A stretch of DNA of 64,000 nt from Candidatus Ideonella esbjergensis. GTDB lineage: Bacteria > Pseudomonadota > Gammaproteobacteria > Burkholderiales > Burkholderiaceae_C. The stretch spans positions 1,488,001 through 1,552,000 of the forward strand of contig JADJLP010000001.1 of the NCBI GenBank assembly GCA_016710065.1, in the 5' to 3' direction. Positions 53,484 to 61,695 of the stretch are shown here, one piece after another. Both the position numbers and the translations under genes were made by a program. The notes under the pieces were generated by a model. The model saw nothing but the letters and a program-made list of their open reading frames with translations, had not been told where the DNA came from and did not search any database. Position 1 is the first letter of the stretch. Each line of letters starts with the position of its first letter.

Positions 53484-54199
53484 GCGTGCCATTGTTGAAA
53501 GTGCAGGGCCTGGTGGTGAACTACGGCCATATCGAGGCCGTGCGCCAGATCGATGTGGAACTGCAGGCCGGCCAGATCACCACTTTGGTGGGTGCCAATG
53601 GCGCCGGCAAATCCACCACCTTGCTTGCACTCTCTGGGTTGATCGCCAAGGCCGGCGGCACGGTGCTGTTCGACGGCCAGGACATCACCAGCTGGCCGGC
53701 CCACCGCATCGTGGCCAGCGGCCTGGTGCAGGTGGCCGAAGGCCGCGCCACGCTGACCACGCTCACCGTGCGTGAGAACCTGGAGCTGGGCGCCTACACC
53801 CGCAAGGACGGCCACGCCGCGCGCCTGCACGACTTGGAGCGTGTGTACACGCTGTTCCCGCGCCTGAAGGAGCGCGAGGGCGGCCTGGCCGGCAACCTCT
53901 CGGGCGGCGAGCAGCAAATGCTGGCCATAGCCCGCGCGCTGATGGCCAAGCCGCGCGTGCTGCTGCTGGACGAGCCATCGATGGGCCTGGCGCCCATCAT
54001 CGTGCAGGACATCTTCCGCACCTTGAAGCGCATCAACGCAGAAGGGTTGACCATCTTCCTGGTCGAGCAGAACGTGCGCCAAGCGCTGAAGATTGCAGAC
54101 CACGCCTACGTGCTGGAAAACGGCCGCATCGTGCTGCAAGGCACCGGCGCCGAACTGCTGGGCGACCCGCAGGTGCAGCGGGCCTACATGGGTGGGTGA
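53480..54199 (+). CDS. livF: Branched-chain amino acid ABC transporter ATP-binding protein LivF
   Basis: 239 residues, GTG start overlapping the livG stop. Walker A GANGAGKSTTLLALSG, signature LSGGEQQMLAIARALM, Walker B VLLLDEPSMGLAP and VEQNVRQALKIADHAYVLEN, typical of LivF. Its last 16 bases overlap the 3' end of the convergent gene at 54184. Confidence 0.96.
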   Translation: MSVPLLKVQGLVVNYGHIEAVRQIDVELQAGQITTLVGANGAGKSTTLLALSGLIAKAGGTVLFDGQDITSWPAHRIVASGLVQVAEGRATLTTLTVRENLELGAYTRKDGHAARLHDLERVYTLFPRLKEREGGLAGNLSGGEQQMLAIARALMAKPRVLLLDEPSMGLAPIIVQDIFRTLKRINAEGLTIFLVEQNVRQALKIADHAYVLENGRIVLQGTGAELLGDPQVQRAYMGG

Positions 54200-54498
54200 G
54201 GTGGCATGGGCCAGCGTAGCAGCTCTGCGAGCCGGGTGGCCACCCAGACCGCCTCGTCTTCGCGCAGGCCTGAGGCCGGGTTGGCCAGCCCCTTGCCCAC
54301 GCGTGTGAGCACTTCGTCCTCGGCCAGGCCGTCGTCATGGTGCAAGGCCTGGGCCATGGGCATCACCTGGTTGGCCAGGTCTTCGCAGAACTCGTAGCGG
54401 GCGCGCACGGTGGCGGCGGGTTCCAGCAGGCGGTTTCGCAGGCCCTGGTAGAGCTTGAGAAAGCTCTCGGGCACGGGGGTGAGCTGGTCTTCCGACAT
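54184..54498 (-). CDS. Small conserved hypothetical protein
   Basis: 104 residues, acidic and helical (MSEDQLTPVPESFLKLYQGL, then ARYEFCEDLANQVMPMAQAL). I recognise no family. It lies two bases after the dehydrogenase gene on the same strand, so it is probably co-transcribed, and its end overlaps livF by 16 bases. No signal peptide or membrane helix. Confidence 0.7.
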   Translation of the reverse strand: MSEDQLTPVPESFLKLYQGLRNRLLEPAATVRARYEFCEDLANQVMPMAQALHHDDGLAEDEVLTRVGKGLANPASGLREDEAVWVATRLAELLRWPMPPHPPM

Positions 54499-54500
54499 GG

Positions 54501-55589
54501 TCAGTCGCCGGCCACGATGGCCGCCATGGCCTGACCCATCTCGGTGGTGCTGGCCGTGCCGCCCAGGTCGGGCGTGCGCGGTCCCGCACGCAGTACCTGC
54601 TCTATGGCCGCCAGGATGGCGTCGTGCGCGGCCTTGCCGGCGCCTTCGCCATGAGTGAGGTGGCTCAGCATCAACGCTGCCGACCAGACCATGGCCACCG
54701 GGTTGGCGATGTTCTTGCCAAAAATGTCGGGCGCAGAGCCATGCACCGGCTCGAACAGCGACGGGAAGTCGCGCTCGGGGTTCAGGTTGGCCGAGGGTGC
54801 CAGGCCGATGGTGCCGGTGCAGGCGGGGCCCAGGTCGCTGAGGATGTCGCCGAACAAATTGCTGGCCACTACCACATCAAAGCGCGTGGGCTGCAGCACA
54901 AAGCGCGCGCACAGGATGTCGATGTGCTGCTTGTCCACCGTGATGCCGGGGTAGTGCTTGGCCATGGCGTCGGCGCGGCCGTCCCACCAGGGCATGCTGA
55001 TGGCGATGCCATTGCTCTTGGTGGCCACGGTGAGGTGCCTGCGGGCGCGCGACTGGGCCAGCTCGAAGGCGAACTTGAGTACGCGGTCGGTGCCGTGGCG
55101 GCTGAACACCGACTCTTGAATGACGATCTCGCGCGCGGTGCCTTCGTACAGGATGCCGCCGAGCTTGGTGTATTCGCCCTCGGTGTTCTCGCGCACCACG
55201 TAGAAGTCGATGTCACCAGCGTTGCGACCGGCCAGAGGGCAGGGCACGCCGTCGAACAAGCGCACCGGTCGCAGGTTGATGTACTGGTCGAACTCGCGGC
55301 GAAACTTCAGCAGCGAGCCCCACAGCGAGATGTGGTCTGGCACGGTGGCCGGCCAGCCCACGGCGCCGAAAAGGATGGCGTCCATGCCTTGTAGCTGTGC
55401 TTTCCAGTCGGGCGGCATCATCTCGCCGTGCTGCTGATACCAGTCGCAACTAGCCCACTTGATTGGGGTGAGCGCCAGCGCGATGCCAAAGCGCCGGGCA
55501 GCAGTTTGCAGCACGCGCAGGCCTTCGGGCATCACCTCCTTGCCGATGCCATCGCCGGGGATCACAGCGATGTGGTGGGTCTTCGCCAT
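54501..55589 (-). CDS. Tartrate dehydrogenase / decarboxylating D-malate dehydrogenase
   Basis: 362 residues, isocitrate/isopropylmalate dehydrogenase family. IAVIPGDGIGKEVMPEGLRV, the substrate-loop RPVRLFDGVPCPLAGR, YVVRENTEGEYTKLGGILYE, TKSNGIAISMPWWDGR and the NAD site GSAPDIFGKNIANPVAMVWS are present. This combination is that of TtuC/DmlA, which oxidise tartrate or D-malate with NAD and a divalent metal; LeuB proper differs in the substrate loop. Downstream of the GDT1-type gene on the same strand, eleven bases apart. Confidence 0.9.
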   Translation of the reverse strand: MAKTHHIAVIPGDGIGKEVMPEGLRVLQTAARRFGIALALTPIKWASCDWYQQHGEMMPPDWKAQLQGMDAILFGAVGWPATVPDHISLWGSLLKFRREFDQYINLRPVRLFDGVPCPLAGRNAGDIDFYVVRENTEGEYTKLGGILYEGTAREIVIQESVFSRHGTDRVLKFAFELAQSRARRHLTVATKSNGIAISMPWWDGRADAMAKHYPGITVDKQHIDILCARFVLQPTRFDVVVASNLFGDILSDLGPACTGTIGLAPSANLNPERDFPSLFEPVHGSAPDIFGKNIANPVAMVWSAALMLSHLTHGEGAGKAAHDAILAAIEQVLRAGPRTPDLGGTASTTEMGQAMAAIVAGD

Positions 55590-55600
55590 GCGGAGTCCTT

Positions 55601-56173
55601 TCAGAACAGGTTGCCGACGTTGAGCAGCGTGAGCAGGCCAAGGATGGCAAAGATCAGCGCGGCGATGCCGTGCACCAGCGTCATGTTCATCTTGCGCGCC
55701 ACCGCGTCGCCCAGAAACACAGCGGGCACATTGGCCAGCATCATGCCGAAGGTGGTGCCGGCCACCACGGCCACCAGGTTGCTGTAACGCGCGGCCAAGG
55801 CCACCGTGGCGATCTGGGTCTTGTCGCCCATCTCGGCCAGAAAGAAGGCGATCACCGTGGTGCCGAACACGCCAAAGCGCTGCCAGCCACCTTCGGTGTC
55901 GTCGTCAATCTCGTCGGGCACCAGCATCCAGGCGGCCATGGCCAGAAAGGAGGCGCCGATGACCCAGCGCAGCACGTTGGGGCCCAGCATCTGGGCGATC
56001 CAGCCGCCCACCGCGCCGGCCAGCGCATGGTTGGCCAGCGTGGCCACCAGGATGCCGGCAATGATGGGCGCCGGCTTGCGAAACTTGGCGGCCAACAGCA
56101 GGGCCAGCAACTGGGTCTTGTCGCCCATTTCACCCAGGGCCACCAGGCCGGTCGAGACGAGAAATGCTTCCAT
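55601..56173 (-). CDS. TMEM165/GDT1 family (UPF0016) membrane protein, probable Mn exporter
   Basis: 190 residues, six to seven membrane helices in two repeats. Each repeat holds the family motif ExGDKT: ALGEMGDKTQLLALLLAAKF near residue 12 and FLAEMGDKTQIATVALAARY near 112. Bacterial members such as MneA export Mn(II). No yybP-ykoY Mn riboswitch is apparent upstream; instead a REP block begins 68 bases away. Confidence 0.9.
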   Translation of the reverse strand: MEAFLVSTGLVALGEMGDKTQLLALLLAAKFRKPAPIIAGILVATLANHALAGAVGGWIAQMLGPNVLRWVIGASFLAMAAWMLVPDEIDDDTEGGWQRFGVFGTTVIAFFLAEMGDKTQIATVALAARYSNLVAVVAGTTFGMMLANVPAVFLGDAVARKMNMTLVHGIAALIFAILGLLTLLNVGNLF

Positions 56174-56240
56174 GGAAGACGCGAGAGCCTAGAGGTTGTA
56201 GAGGTCGGTCAGTGGCTGTGGCAGGGCGTGCAGCTGGAGT

Positions 56241-56370
56241 CGTCATTCCCGCGAAGTCGCATCGTCATTCCCGCGCCGCATCGTCATCCCCGCGAAGGCG
56301 GGGATCCATCACCGGGCACTTGGATTCCCGCCTCCGCGGGAATGACGGCGAAGCGGCACGGGAACGACGG
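56241..56370. repeat. REP-like palindrome cluster
   Basis: Three direct units (from 56241, 56262 and 56282) and one inverted unit (56320-56347). The unit at 56282-56309 has the complete core GTCATCCCCGCGAAGGCGGG; the inverted one has GGATTCCCGCCTCCGCGGGA. They fill the 231-base gap between the GDT1-type gene and the helicase gene. Confidence 0.85.
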
Positions 56371-56404
56371 CGACACGAAGTGGGTATGACGCAGGCGCAT
56401 TCTC

Positions 56405-58645
56405 TCAACGCCGCCCCCCGCGCCCTTGCCCACCACGCGCCTGCCACAGCGGGCGCTTGCCCTTGAGGTGGCGCTCGATGCCGTCGTTGAGCGTGTTGCG
56501 CAGCGCGACCACTTCGTCCAGATGGCCATAGATGCCAGGAAAGCGCAGGTCCAGCCACAGCCACAGCGTGCAGGCGCGCAGGGCTTGCTCCATGCGGTCG
56601 AGCCGGCTGTGAGCGTCCACCTCGTCCAGTACCTCGGGCCGGCCGGCCTGGCCGGTCTTGTCGTGCGAATGGGCCCAGTTCAGAAAGTGCTGCACCAACT
56701 GTTCGGTGCGTGAATCCACCGGCGCCTGGGCGTAGATGAAGCGCTCCTTCAGGCTCAGATTGCCGGCCGTCTCGTCGAGCTGGGCGGCGAGCTCCAGCAT
56801 CTGCTCCAGCTCGGCCACCTCGAAGTGGGCGTTGTCCAGCGCGAGTTGATCCATGAACACGCTCAGCACCTCGTGCAGACGCTGCTTGCCCAGTCGCTGG
56901 GCGATGGTGCTCACATGCCACCAGTTGGGCGCCACCGGGGCCTTGAAGTGGCGCGGCGCGCGCGGGGTGCGCGGCAGCAGCTCTTTCAGCGTGCGAGCGG
57001 CGCCGGGCTCCGATTCGTGCAGCACGCCGGTAAAGCCTTCTTCATGGATGCCATAGCGGCCGGCGCGGCCGGCGATCTGGTGCACCTCGCTCTCGTTGAG
57101 CTGGCGGTCGCCCACGCCGTCGAACTTGGTCATGGTGGAGAACAGCACGCGGCGTATCGGCAGGTTCAGGCCCATGCCAATGGCGTCGGTGGCCACCAGG
57201 ATGTGCGATTCGCCGGTGGCGAAGCGCTCGGCCTCGCGGCGTCGCACCTCGGGCGGCAGCGCGCCGTAGATCACCGACACCGGGTGGCCGTTGGCGGCGA
57301 TCTGGTCGCGCAGCATCAGCACCTCGCGGCGGCTGAAGGCCACCACCGCGTCGCCCTTCTTCAGCGTGGGAATGGCCACCGGCCCAGGCAGAAGCTGCAC
57401 ATGCTGCTTGCGCTCGAACTGGCGCACCAGCACGCTCTCGCCGCACAGGCCCAGCAGGCTCTCGATGGCGGGTACCGCATAGCCCGAGCAGATGATGATG
57501 ACCTCGCGCGCCGGCACGCCCACGATGGCCTGGGTCCAGGCCCAGCCGCGCGAGTTGTCGAAGATCATCTGCGCTTCGTCGATCACGGCCACGTCGATCA
57601 CCTCGCGCGTGCCCACCATCTCGATGGTGGAGCTCACCACGCGCGCGCCTTCGGCCGGCACGTTCTCTTCTCCCGTGAGCAGGCTGCAGGGCACGCCGCG
57701 CGCCACCAAACGGTCGCGGCCTTCCAGCGCCAGCAGGCGCAGCGGGGCCAGGTAGGCACCGTCGATGGCGCCGGCGAGCTTCTCGAACGCGGCGTAGGTC
57801 TTGCCGCTGTTGGGCGGGCCCACGTAGAGCGTGACCTTGCGCTTGAGCTGACGCGCCAGAGCAAAAGTGTCGGGGTAGCCCTGGAAGGCCAGCTCGTGAT
57901 TCAGGCTGCTGAGCGTCTGCTGCTCGCCCACATGGCGCTCCCAGCGGTCTTGCGCACGGGTGCAGGCGACCATCAGCTCAGGCAACGGTTGCGGGCGGGC
58001 CAGCTCGGCCTGCAAACGCGGCAGCAGCGAATCCATCGATTTGGCGTCGCACCACTCGCTGCGCTCGGCCAGCGCGTCCAGGTGCGCGGCCAGCTCGCTG
58101 GCGTGCGGGTAGGGCGCGGCCTTGCCCAGCGCGGCGCTGAGCGCAGCCTTGTCGCCATTGCGAAAGAAGGCCCACACCGGCTCGGCAGGGATGGGTAATT
58201 TGTAAGATACGGTGAGCGTCCCGCGCCAGGCTGGCGGGTTCACGGCCAGTGGTTGGCGCACCTGGCGCTCCCAGCCGTCGCCCTCGCGGGTGATGCCGGA
58301 GGTGTCGAGCTTGGCGCTTCGCTCCACCATCAGGCTGCGGGTTTCACGGCCTACGCCCACCTCGTCCAGGTGCAGCAAGGCCGCGTCGATCAGCGCGGGC
58401 GAGATCCAGCGGCTGGGCCGCTGGTGAGGCACGGCTTTTTGCAGCAGGATCAGGCCCAGGGTGTCGAGGTGGGTTTCAAAGCCCGGTGCATCCTCGGCGA
58501 TGAAATCGGCCGGTTTCACCACCTGGGGCAGGTTGTAGGCCGCCTGGCGCACCCGCTCCAACTGCTCTGGCGTGATGTGGGCCGGCACGCGCTCGGCGTG
58601 GCGGGGGTTGGGCAGTCTGAGGGCGGCGGGTGGGGTGTTGGGCAT
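56405..58645 (-). CDS. SUV3-like DExH-box RNA helicase
   Basis: 746 residues. Helicase core: Walker A YVGPPNSGKTYAAFEKL (GPPNSGKT at 276-283), VVSSTIEMVGTREVIDVAVI, motif II VIDEAQMIFD, then in domain 2 ILVATDAIGMGLNLPIRRVL and the motif VI HQIAGRAGRYGIHEEGFTG. The layout matches mitochondrial SUPV3L1/Suv3 and its bacterial relatives, which unwind RNA for degradosome-like complexes. The first 270 residues form an unrecognised N-terminal domain. The C-terminus is basic and glycine-rich (RGGQGRGGRR), suiting RNA binding. Monocistronic, divergent from the rhodanese gene. Confidence 0.88.
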   Translation of the reverse strand: MPNTPPAALRLPNPRHAERVPAHITPEQLERVRQAAYNLPQVVKPADFIAEDAPGFETHLDTLGLILLQKAVPHQRPSRWISPALIDAALLHLDEVGVGRETRSLMVERSAKLDTSGITREGDGWERQVRQPLAVNPPAWRGTLTVSYKLPIPAEPVWAFFRNGDKAALSAALGKAAPYPHASELAAHLDALAERSEWCDAKSMDSLLPRLQAELARPQPLPELMVACTRAQDRWERHVGEQQTLSSLNHELAFQGYPDTFALARQLKRKVTLYVGPPNSGKTYAAFEKLAGAIDGAYLAPLRLLALEGRDRLVARGVPCSLLTGEENVPAEGARVVSSTIEMVGTREVIDVAVIDEAQMIFDNSRGWAWTQAIVGVPAREVIIICSGYAVPAIESLLGLCGESVLVRQFERKQHVQLLPGPVAIPTLKKGDAVVAFSRREVLMLRDQIAANGHPVSVIYGALPPEVRRREAERFATGESHILVATDAIGMGLNLPIRRVLFSTMTKFDGVGDRQLNESEVHQIAGRAGRYGIHEEGFTGVLHESEPGAARTLKELLPRTPRAPRHFKAPVAPNWWHVSTIAQRLGKQRLHEVLSVFMDQLALDNAHFEVAELEQMLELAAQLDETAGNLSLKERFIYAQAPVDSRTEQLVQHFLNWAHSHDKTGQAGRPEVLDEVDAHSRLDRMEQALRACTLWLWLDLRFPGIYGHLDEVVALRNTLNDGIERHLKGKRPLWQARGGQGRGGRR

Positions 58646-58784
58646 CAGGAGCGAGGCTGCAAAGGTGCGTCATTGTCCTCGCTTCAACCGGCAAGGCCAG
58701 GCGCATCGCCGCAAGGCCAAACCCGGGCTCGCCTCCCCCACAATAGGGCCGGACCTCAACCCCTTTCACTGGAGCCCAATCTCT

Positions 58785-59393
58785 ATGTCCCAAGCTTTGT
58801 CGTTTTCGCGTCGTTTGGCCGCAATCTGCCTGGCCGGCGTGTTTGTCTCTGGCGTGGCACTGGCCGCACCCGTGGACCCGGCCAAGGTGCCCGAGCCCAA
58901 GCGCAGCAAGCCCGGCCTGTACCTCGAAGCCGTGGACGTGCCTGCTTTCATCCAGGCCAACGGCGGCGCCGAGAAGGTACTGTTCCTGGATCTTCGCACC
59001 CGGGCCGAGGCCATGTTCGTGGGCATGGCCTCTCCGGTGGACGCGCTGGTGCCGCTGGTGGAGCTGCAGGAAATCATGAGCGAGTGGGATGCCAAGCGCA
59101 GCGCCTACAAGCTCGATCCGGTGCAGGATTTTGTGCCTGAAGTGGGCCGCCGCCTGCAGGCCAAGGGCCTGACCAAGGCCGACACCGTGGTGCTGATCTG
59201 CCGCTCTGGCGACCGCAGTGCGCGCGCCGCAACGCGCCTTGCTGAAGAAGGCTATGCCAAGGTGTACTCGGTGGTGGACGGCTTCGAGGGCGACATGTCG
59301 GCCGAAGGCCGTCGCAACGTCAACGGCTGGAAGAACGCCAGCCTGCCCTGGGGCTACAAGCTCGACAAGGCCAAGATGTACTTCGTGCGCTGA
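58785..59393 (+). CDS. Secreted rhodanese-like protein
   Basis: 202 residues from the ATG at 58785 after GGAG (58771-58774). A signal peptide (SRRLAAICLAGVFVSGVALA) sends it to the periplasm. The rhodanese domain has FLDLRTRAEAMFVGM (CDC25-like entry) and the active-site loop VVLICRSGDRSARAATRL with the catalytic cysteine. It may transfer sulfur or act on oxidised thiols; partner unknown. Upstream of formate-THF ligase by 33 bases. Confidence 0.87.
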   Translation: MSQALSFSRRLAAICLAGVFVSGVALAAPVDPAKVPEPKRSKPGLYLEAVDVPAFIQANGGAEKVLFLDLRTRAEAMFVGMASPVDALVPLVELQEIMSEWDAKRSAYKLDPVQDFVPEVGRRLQAKGLTKADTVVLICRSGDRSARAATRLAEEGYAKVYSVVDGFEGDMSAEGRRNVNGWKNASLPWGYKLDKAKMYFVR

Positions 59394-59426
59394 GCGCAGA
59401 CCGCACTGCCCAAGCAGGGAGAGCCC

Positions 59427-61100
59427 ATGCCCACCGACATCGAGATCGCGCAGGCGGCCACGCTGCAACCCATCAGCGCGATCGCCGCGCGGCTGGGCCT
59501 CCCGGAGGATGCCGTGGTGCCCTATGGCCGCACCAAGGCCAAGCTGGTGCTGGATGGGCTGGGTGGGCAGCCTGGCCGCCCGCCGGGCCAACTGGTGCTG
59601 GTGTCGGCGATCAGCCCCACGCCGGCTGGCGAGGGCAAGACCACCACCGTGGTGGGCCTGGGCGATGCGCTCAACCGCATCGGCAAGCGGGCCATCGTCT
59701 GCCTGCGCGAGCCCTCGCTGGGCCCGGTGTTCGGCATGAAGGGCGGCGCGGCCGGCGGTGGCCGCGCGCAGGTGGTGCCGATGGAAGACATCAACCTGCA
59801 TTTCACCGGCGACTTTCATGCCATCGGCGCCGCCCACAACCTGCTGGCGGCGCTGATCGACAACCACATCCACCACGGCAACGCGTTGGGGCTGGACCTG
59901 CGCCGCATCACCTGGAAGCGGGTGGTGGACCTGAACGACCGCGCACTGCGCGACATCACCGTGGGCCTGGGCGGCCCGGCCAACGGGTACCCGCGAGAAG
60001 ATGGCTTTGACATCGTGGTGGCGTCTGAGGTGATGGCCATCCTGTGCCTGGCCGAATCGCTGGCCGACCTGAAGCAGCGCCTGGGCGCCATCGTGGTGGG
60101 CTACACGCGTGATCGTCAGCCTGTGCGCGCCAGCGACCTGAAGGCGCACGGTGCCATGGCCGCGCTGCTGCGCGAGGCCATCCAGCCCAACCTGGTGCAG
60201 ACGCTGGAGAACAACCCGGCGCTGATCCACGGCGGCCCGTTCGCCAACATCGCCCAGGGCTGCAACTCTGTGATCGCCACACGTGCCGGCCTGCAACTGG
60301 CCGACGTGGTGGTGACCGAGGCCGGCTTTGGCGCCGACCTGGGTGCCGAGAAGTTCATCGACATCAAATGCCGCATCTCTGGCCTGCGGCCCGACGCCGT
60401 GGTGCTGGTGGCCACGGTGCGCGCGCTCAAGTACCAGGGCGGCGTGGCGGTGGCCGATCTGGAGCACGAGAACCTGGCCGCGCTGCAGGCCGGCTTCGTC
60501 AACCTCGAACGCCATTTGCGCAACGTGCGCGAGGTCTTCGGCCTGCCCTGCGTGGTGGCCATCAACCACCGCAGCAGCGACACCGCCGACGAAATCGCTC
60601 AGCTGCAAGGCCAGGTGGCCGCCCTGGGCACCCAGGCAGTGGTGGCGCGCCACTGGGCCGAGGGCGGCGCCGGCGCTGTGGAACTGGCCCATGCGGTGAC
60701 GGCCCTCCTGGCGCAACCCGCGGCGCCCATGCGCATGGCCTATGCCGATGCCGACCCGCTGTGGGAGAAGCTGCGCCAGGTGGCCATGAAGGTCTACGGC
60801 GCCGCCGATGCCACGGCCGACACCAAGGTGCGTGCACGCATTGAGGAGCTGCAGGCCGAGGGCCACGGCCACTTGCCGGTGTGCATCGCCAAGACGCCAT
60901 ACTCGTTCAGCAGCGACGCCAGCCTGCGCGGTGCGCCCAGCGGCCATCTGCTGCATGTGCGCGAGGTGCGTCTGGCGGCCGGTGCCGGTTTTGTGGTGAT
61001 GGTCTGCGGCGACGTGATGACCATGCCTGGCCTGCCCAAAGTGCCCTCGGCCGAGCACATCGACGTGACCGACGGCGGGCGCATCACGGGCTTGTTTTAG
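59427..61100 (+). CDS. fhs: Formate-tetrahydrofolate ligase
   Basis: 557 residues, the full family length. Makes 10-formyl-THF from formate, THF and ATP. P-loop region LVSAISPTPAGEGKTTTVVG (about residues 60-79), GMKGGAAGGGRAQVVPMEDI, LHFTGDFHAIGAAHNLLAAL and the C-terminal MPGLPKVPSAEHIDVTDGGR are diagnostic. Links one-carbon metabolism to formate handling. Intact. Confidence 0.96.
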   Translation: MPTDIEIAQAATLQPISAIAARLGLPEDAVVPYGRTKAKLVLDGLGGQPGRPPGQLVLVSAISPTPAGEGKTTTVVGLGDALNRIGKRAIVCLREPSLGPVFGMKGGAAGGGRAQVVPMEDINLHFTGDFHAIGAAHNLLAALIDNHIHHGNALGLDLRRITWKRVVDLNDRALRDITVGLGGPANGYPREDGFDIVVASEVMAILCLAESLADLKQRLGAIVVGYTRDRQPVRASDLKAHGAMAALLREAIQPNLVQTLENNPALIHGGPFANIAQGCNSVIATRAGLQLADVVVTEAGFGADLGAEKFIDIKCRISGLRPDAVVLVATVRALKYQGGVAVADLEHENLAALQAGFVNLERHLRNVREVFGLPCVVAINHRSSDTADEIAQLQGQVAALGTQAVVARHWAEGGAGAVELAHAVTALLAQPAAPMRMAYADADPLWEKLRQVAMKVYGAADATADTKVRARIEELQAEGHGHLPVCIAKTPYSFSSDASLRGAPSGHLLHVREVRLAAGAGFVVMVCGDVMTMPGLPKVPSAEHIDVTDGGRITGLF

Positions 61101-61112
61101 CCGCAGACCGCC

Positions 61113-61664
61113 ATGGCCGGCTACGCCTGCTTCGACACGCCCGTGGGCCCTTGTGGCCTGGCTTGGAACGACGCGGGTGAACTGCGGGGTGCGCAACTGC
61201 CCGAGGGCAACCTGGGCGCCACACTGGCGCGGTTGCGCAAGCGCTTTCCCGATCTGACCGAAGCCGAGCCACCCGAAACGGTGGCCCACACCTTGCGCCG
61301 CTGGCATGCCGTGCTGGCCGAGGGCACCAAGGACACGCTGGCCGACGTGGCCCTGAGCTACCAGGGTGTGCCGCCATTTCACCAGCGTGTGCTTGAGCTC
61401 ACCCGCCGCATCCGGCCCGGCCAGACCCGCAGCTATGGCGAGCTGGCCCGCGAGCTGGGCGACCCCACGGCCGCCCGCGCCGTGGGCCAGGCGCTGGGCG
61501 CCAACCCCTTCGCACCCATCGTGCCCTGCCACCGCGTGATGGCGGCCGGTGGCCAGGCGGGTGGCTTCTCAGGTCCAGGTGGCCTGCAGGGCAAATTGCG
61601 GCTGCTGCAACTCGAAGGCGCGCCATTGGGAGCGCAATCGAGCCAGCAACCGGGCCTCTTCTGA
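61113..61664 (+). CDS. ogt: Methylated-DNA-protein-cysteine methyltransferase
   Basis: 183 residues. Suicide repair of O6-alkylguanine. Active-site PIVPCHRVMAAGGQAGGFSG, with the preceding HTH RSYGELARELGDPTAARAVG and the arginine-finger region. The N-terminal domain (YACFDTPVGPCGLAW) fits the Ogt form without an Ada regulatory domain. Twelve bases after fhs. Confidence 0.92.
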   Translation: MAGYACFDTPVGPCGLAWNDAGELRGAQLPEGNLGATLARLRKRFPDLTEAEPPETVAHTLRRWHAVLAEGTKDTLADVALSYQGVPPFHQRVLELTRRIRPGQTRSYGELARELGDPTAARAVGQALGANPFAPIVPCHRVMAAGGQAGGFSGPGGLQGKLRLLQLEGAPLGAQSSQQPGLF

Positions 61665-61695
61665 CCGAGCCATGTGCGGCCAGCAGCCCGGGGGT

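Noticed and set aside
56174..56240. Mn-sensing yybP-ykoY riboswitch before the GDT1-type gene
   Set aside because: The 67 bases upstream of the gene before the REP block are too short and lack the conserved loops.
58476..61532. Long open frame on the - strand (about 1018 codons)
   Set aside because: It is antisense to the rhodanese, fhs and ogt genes, which carry clear motifs, and its His/Gly/Gln-rich translation is meaningless.
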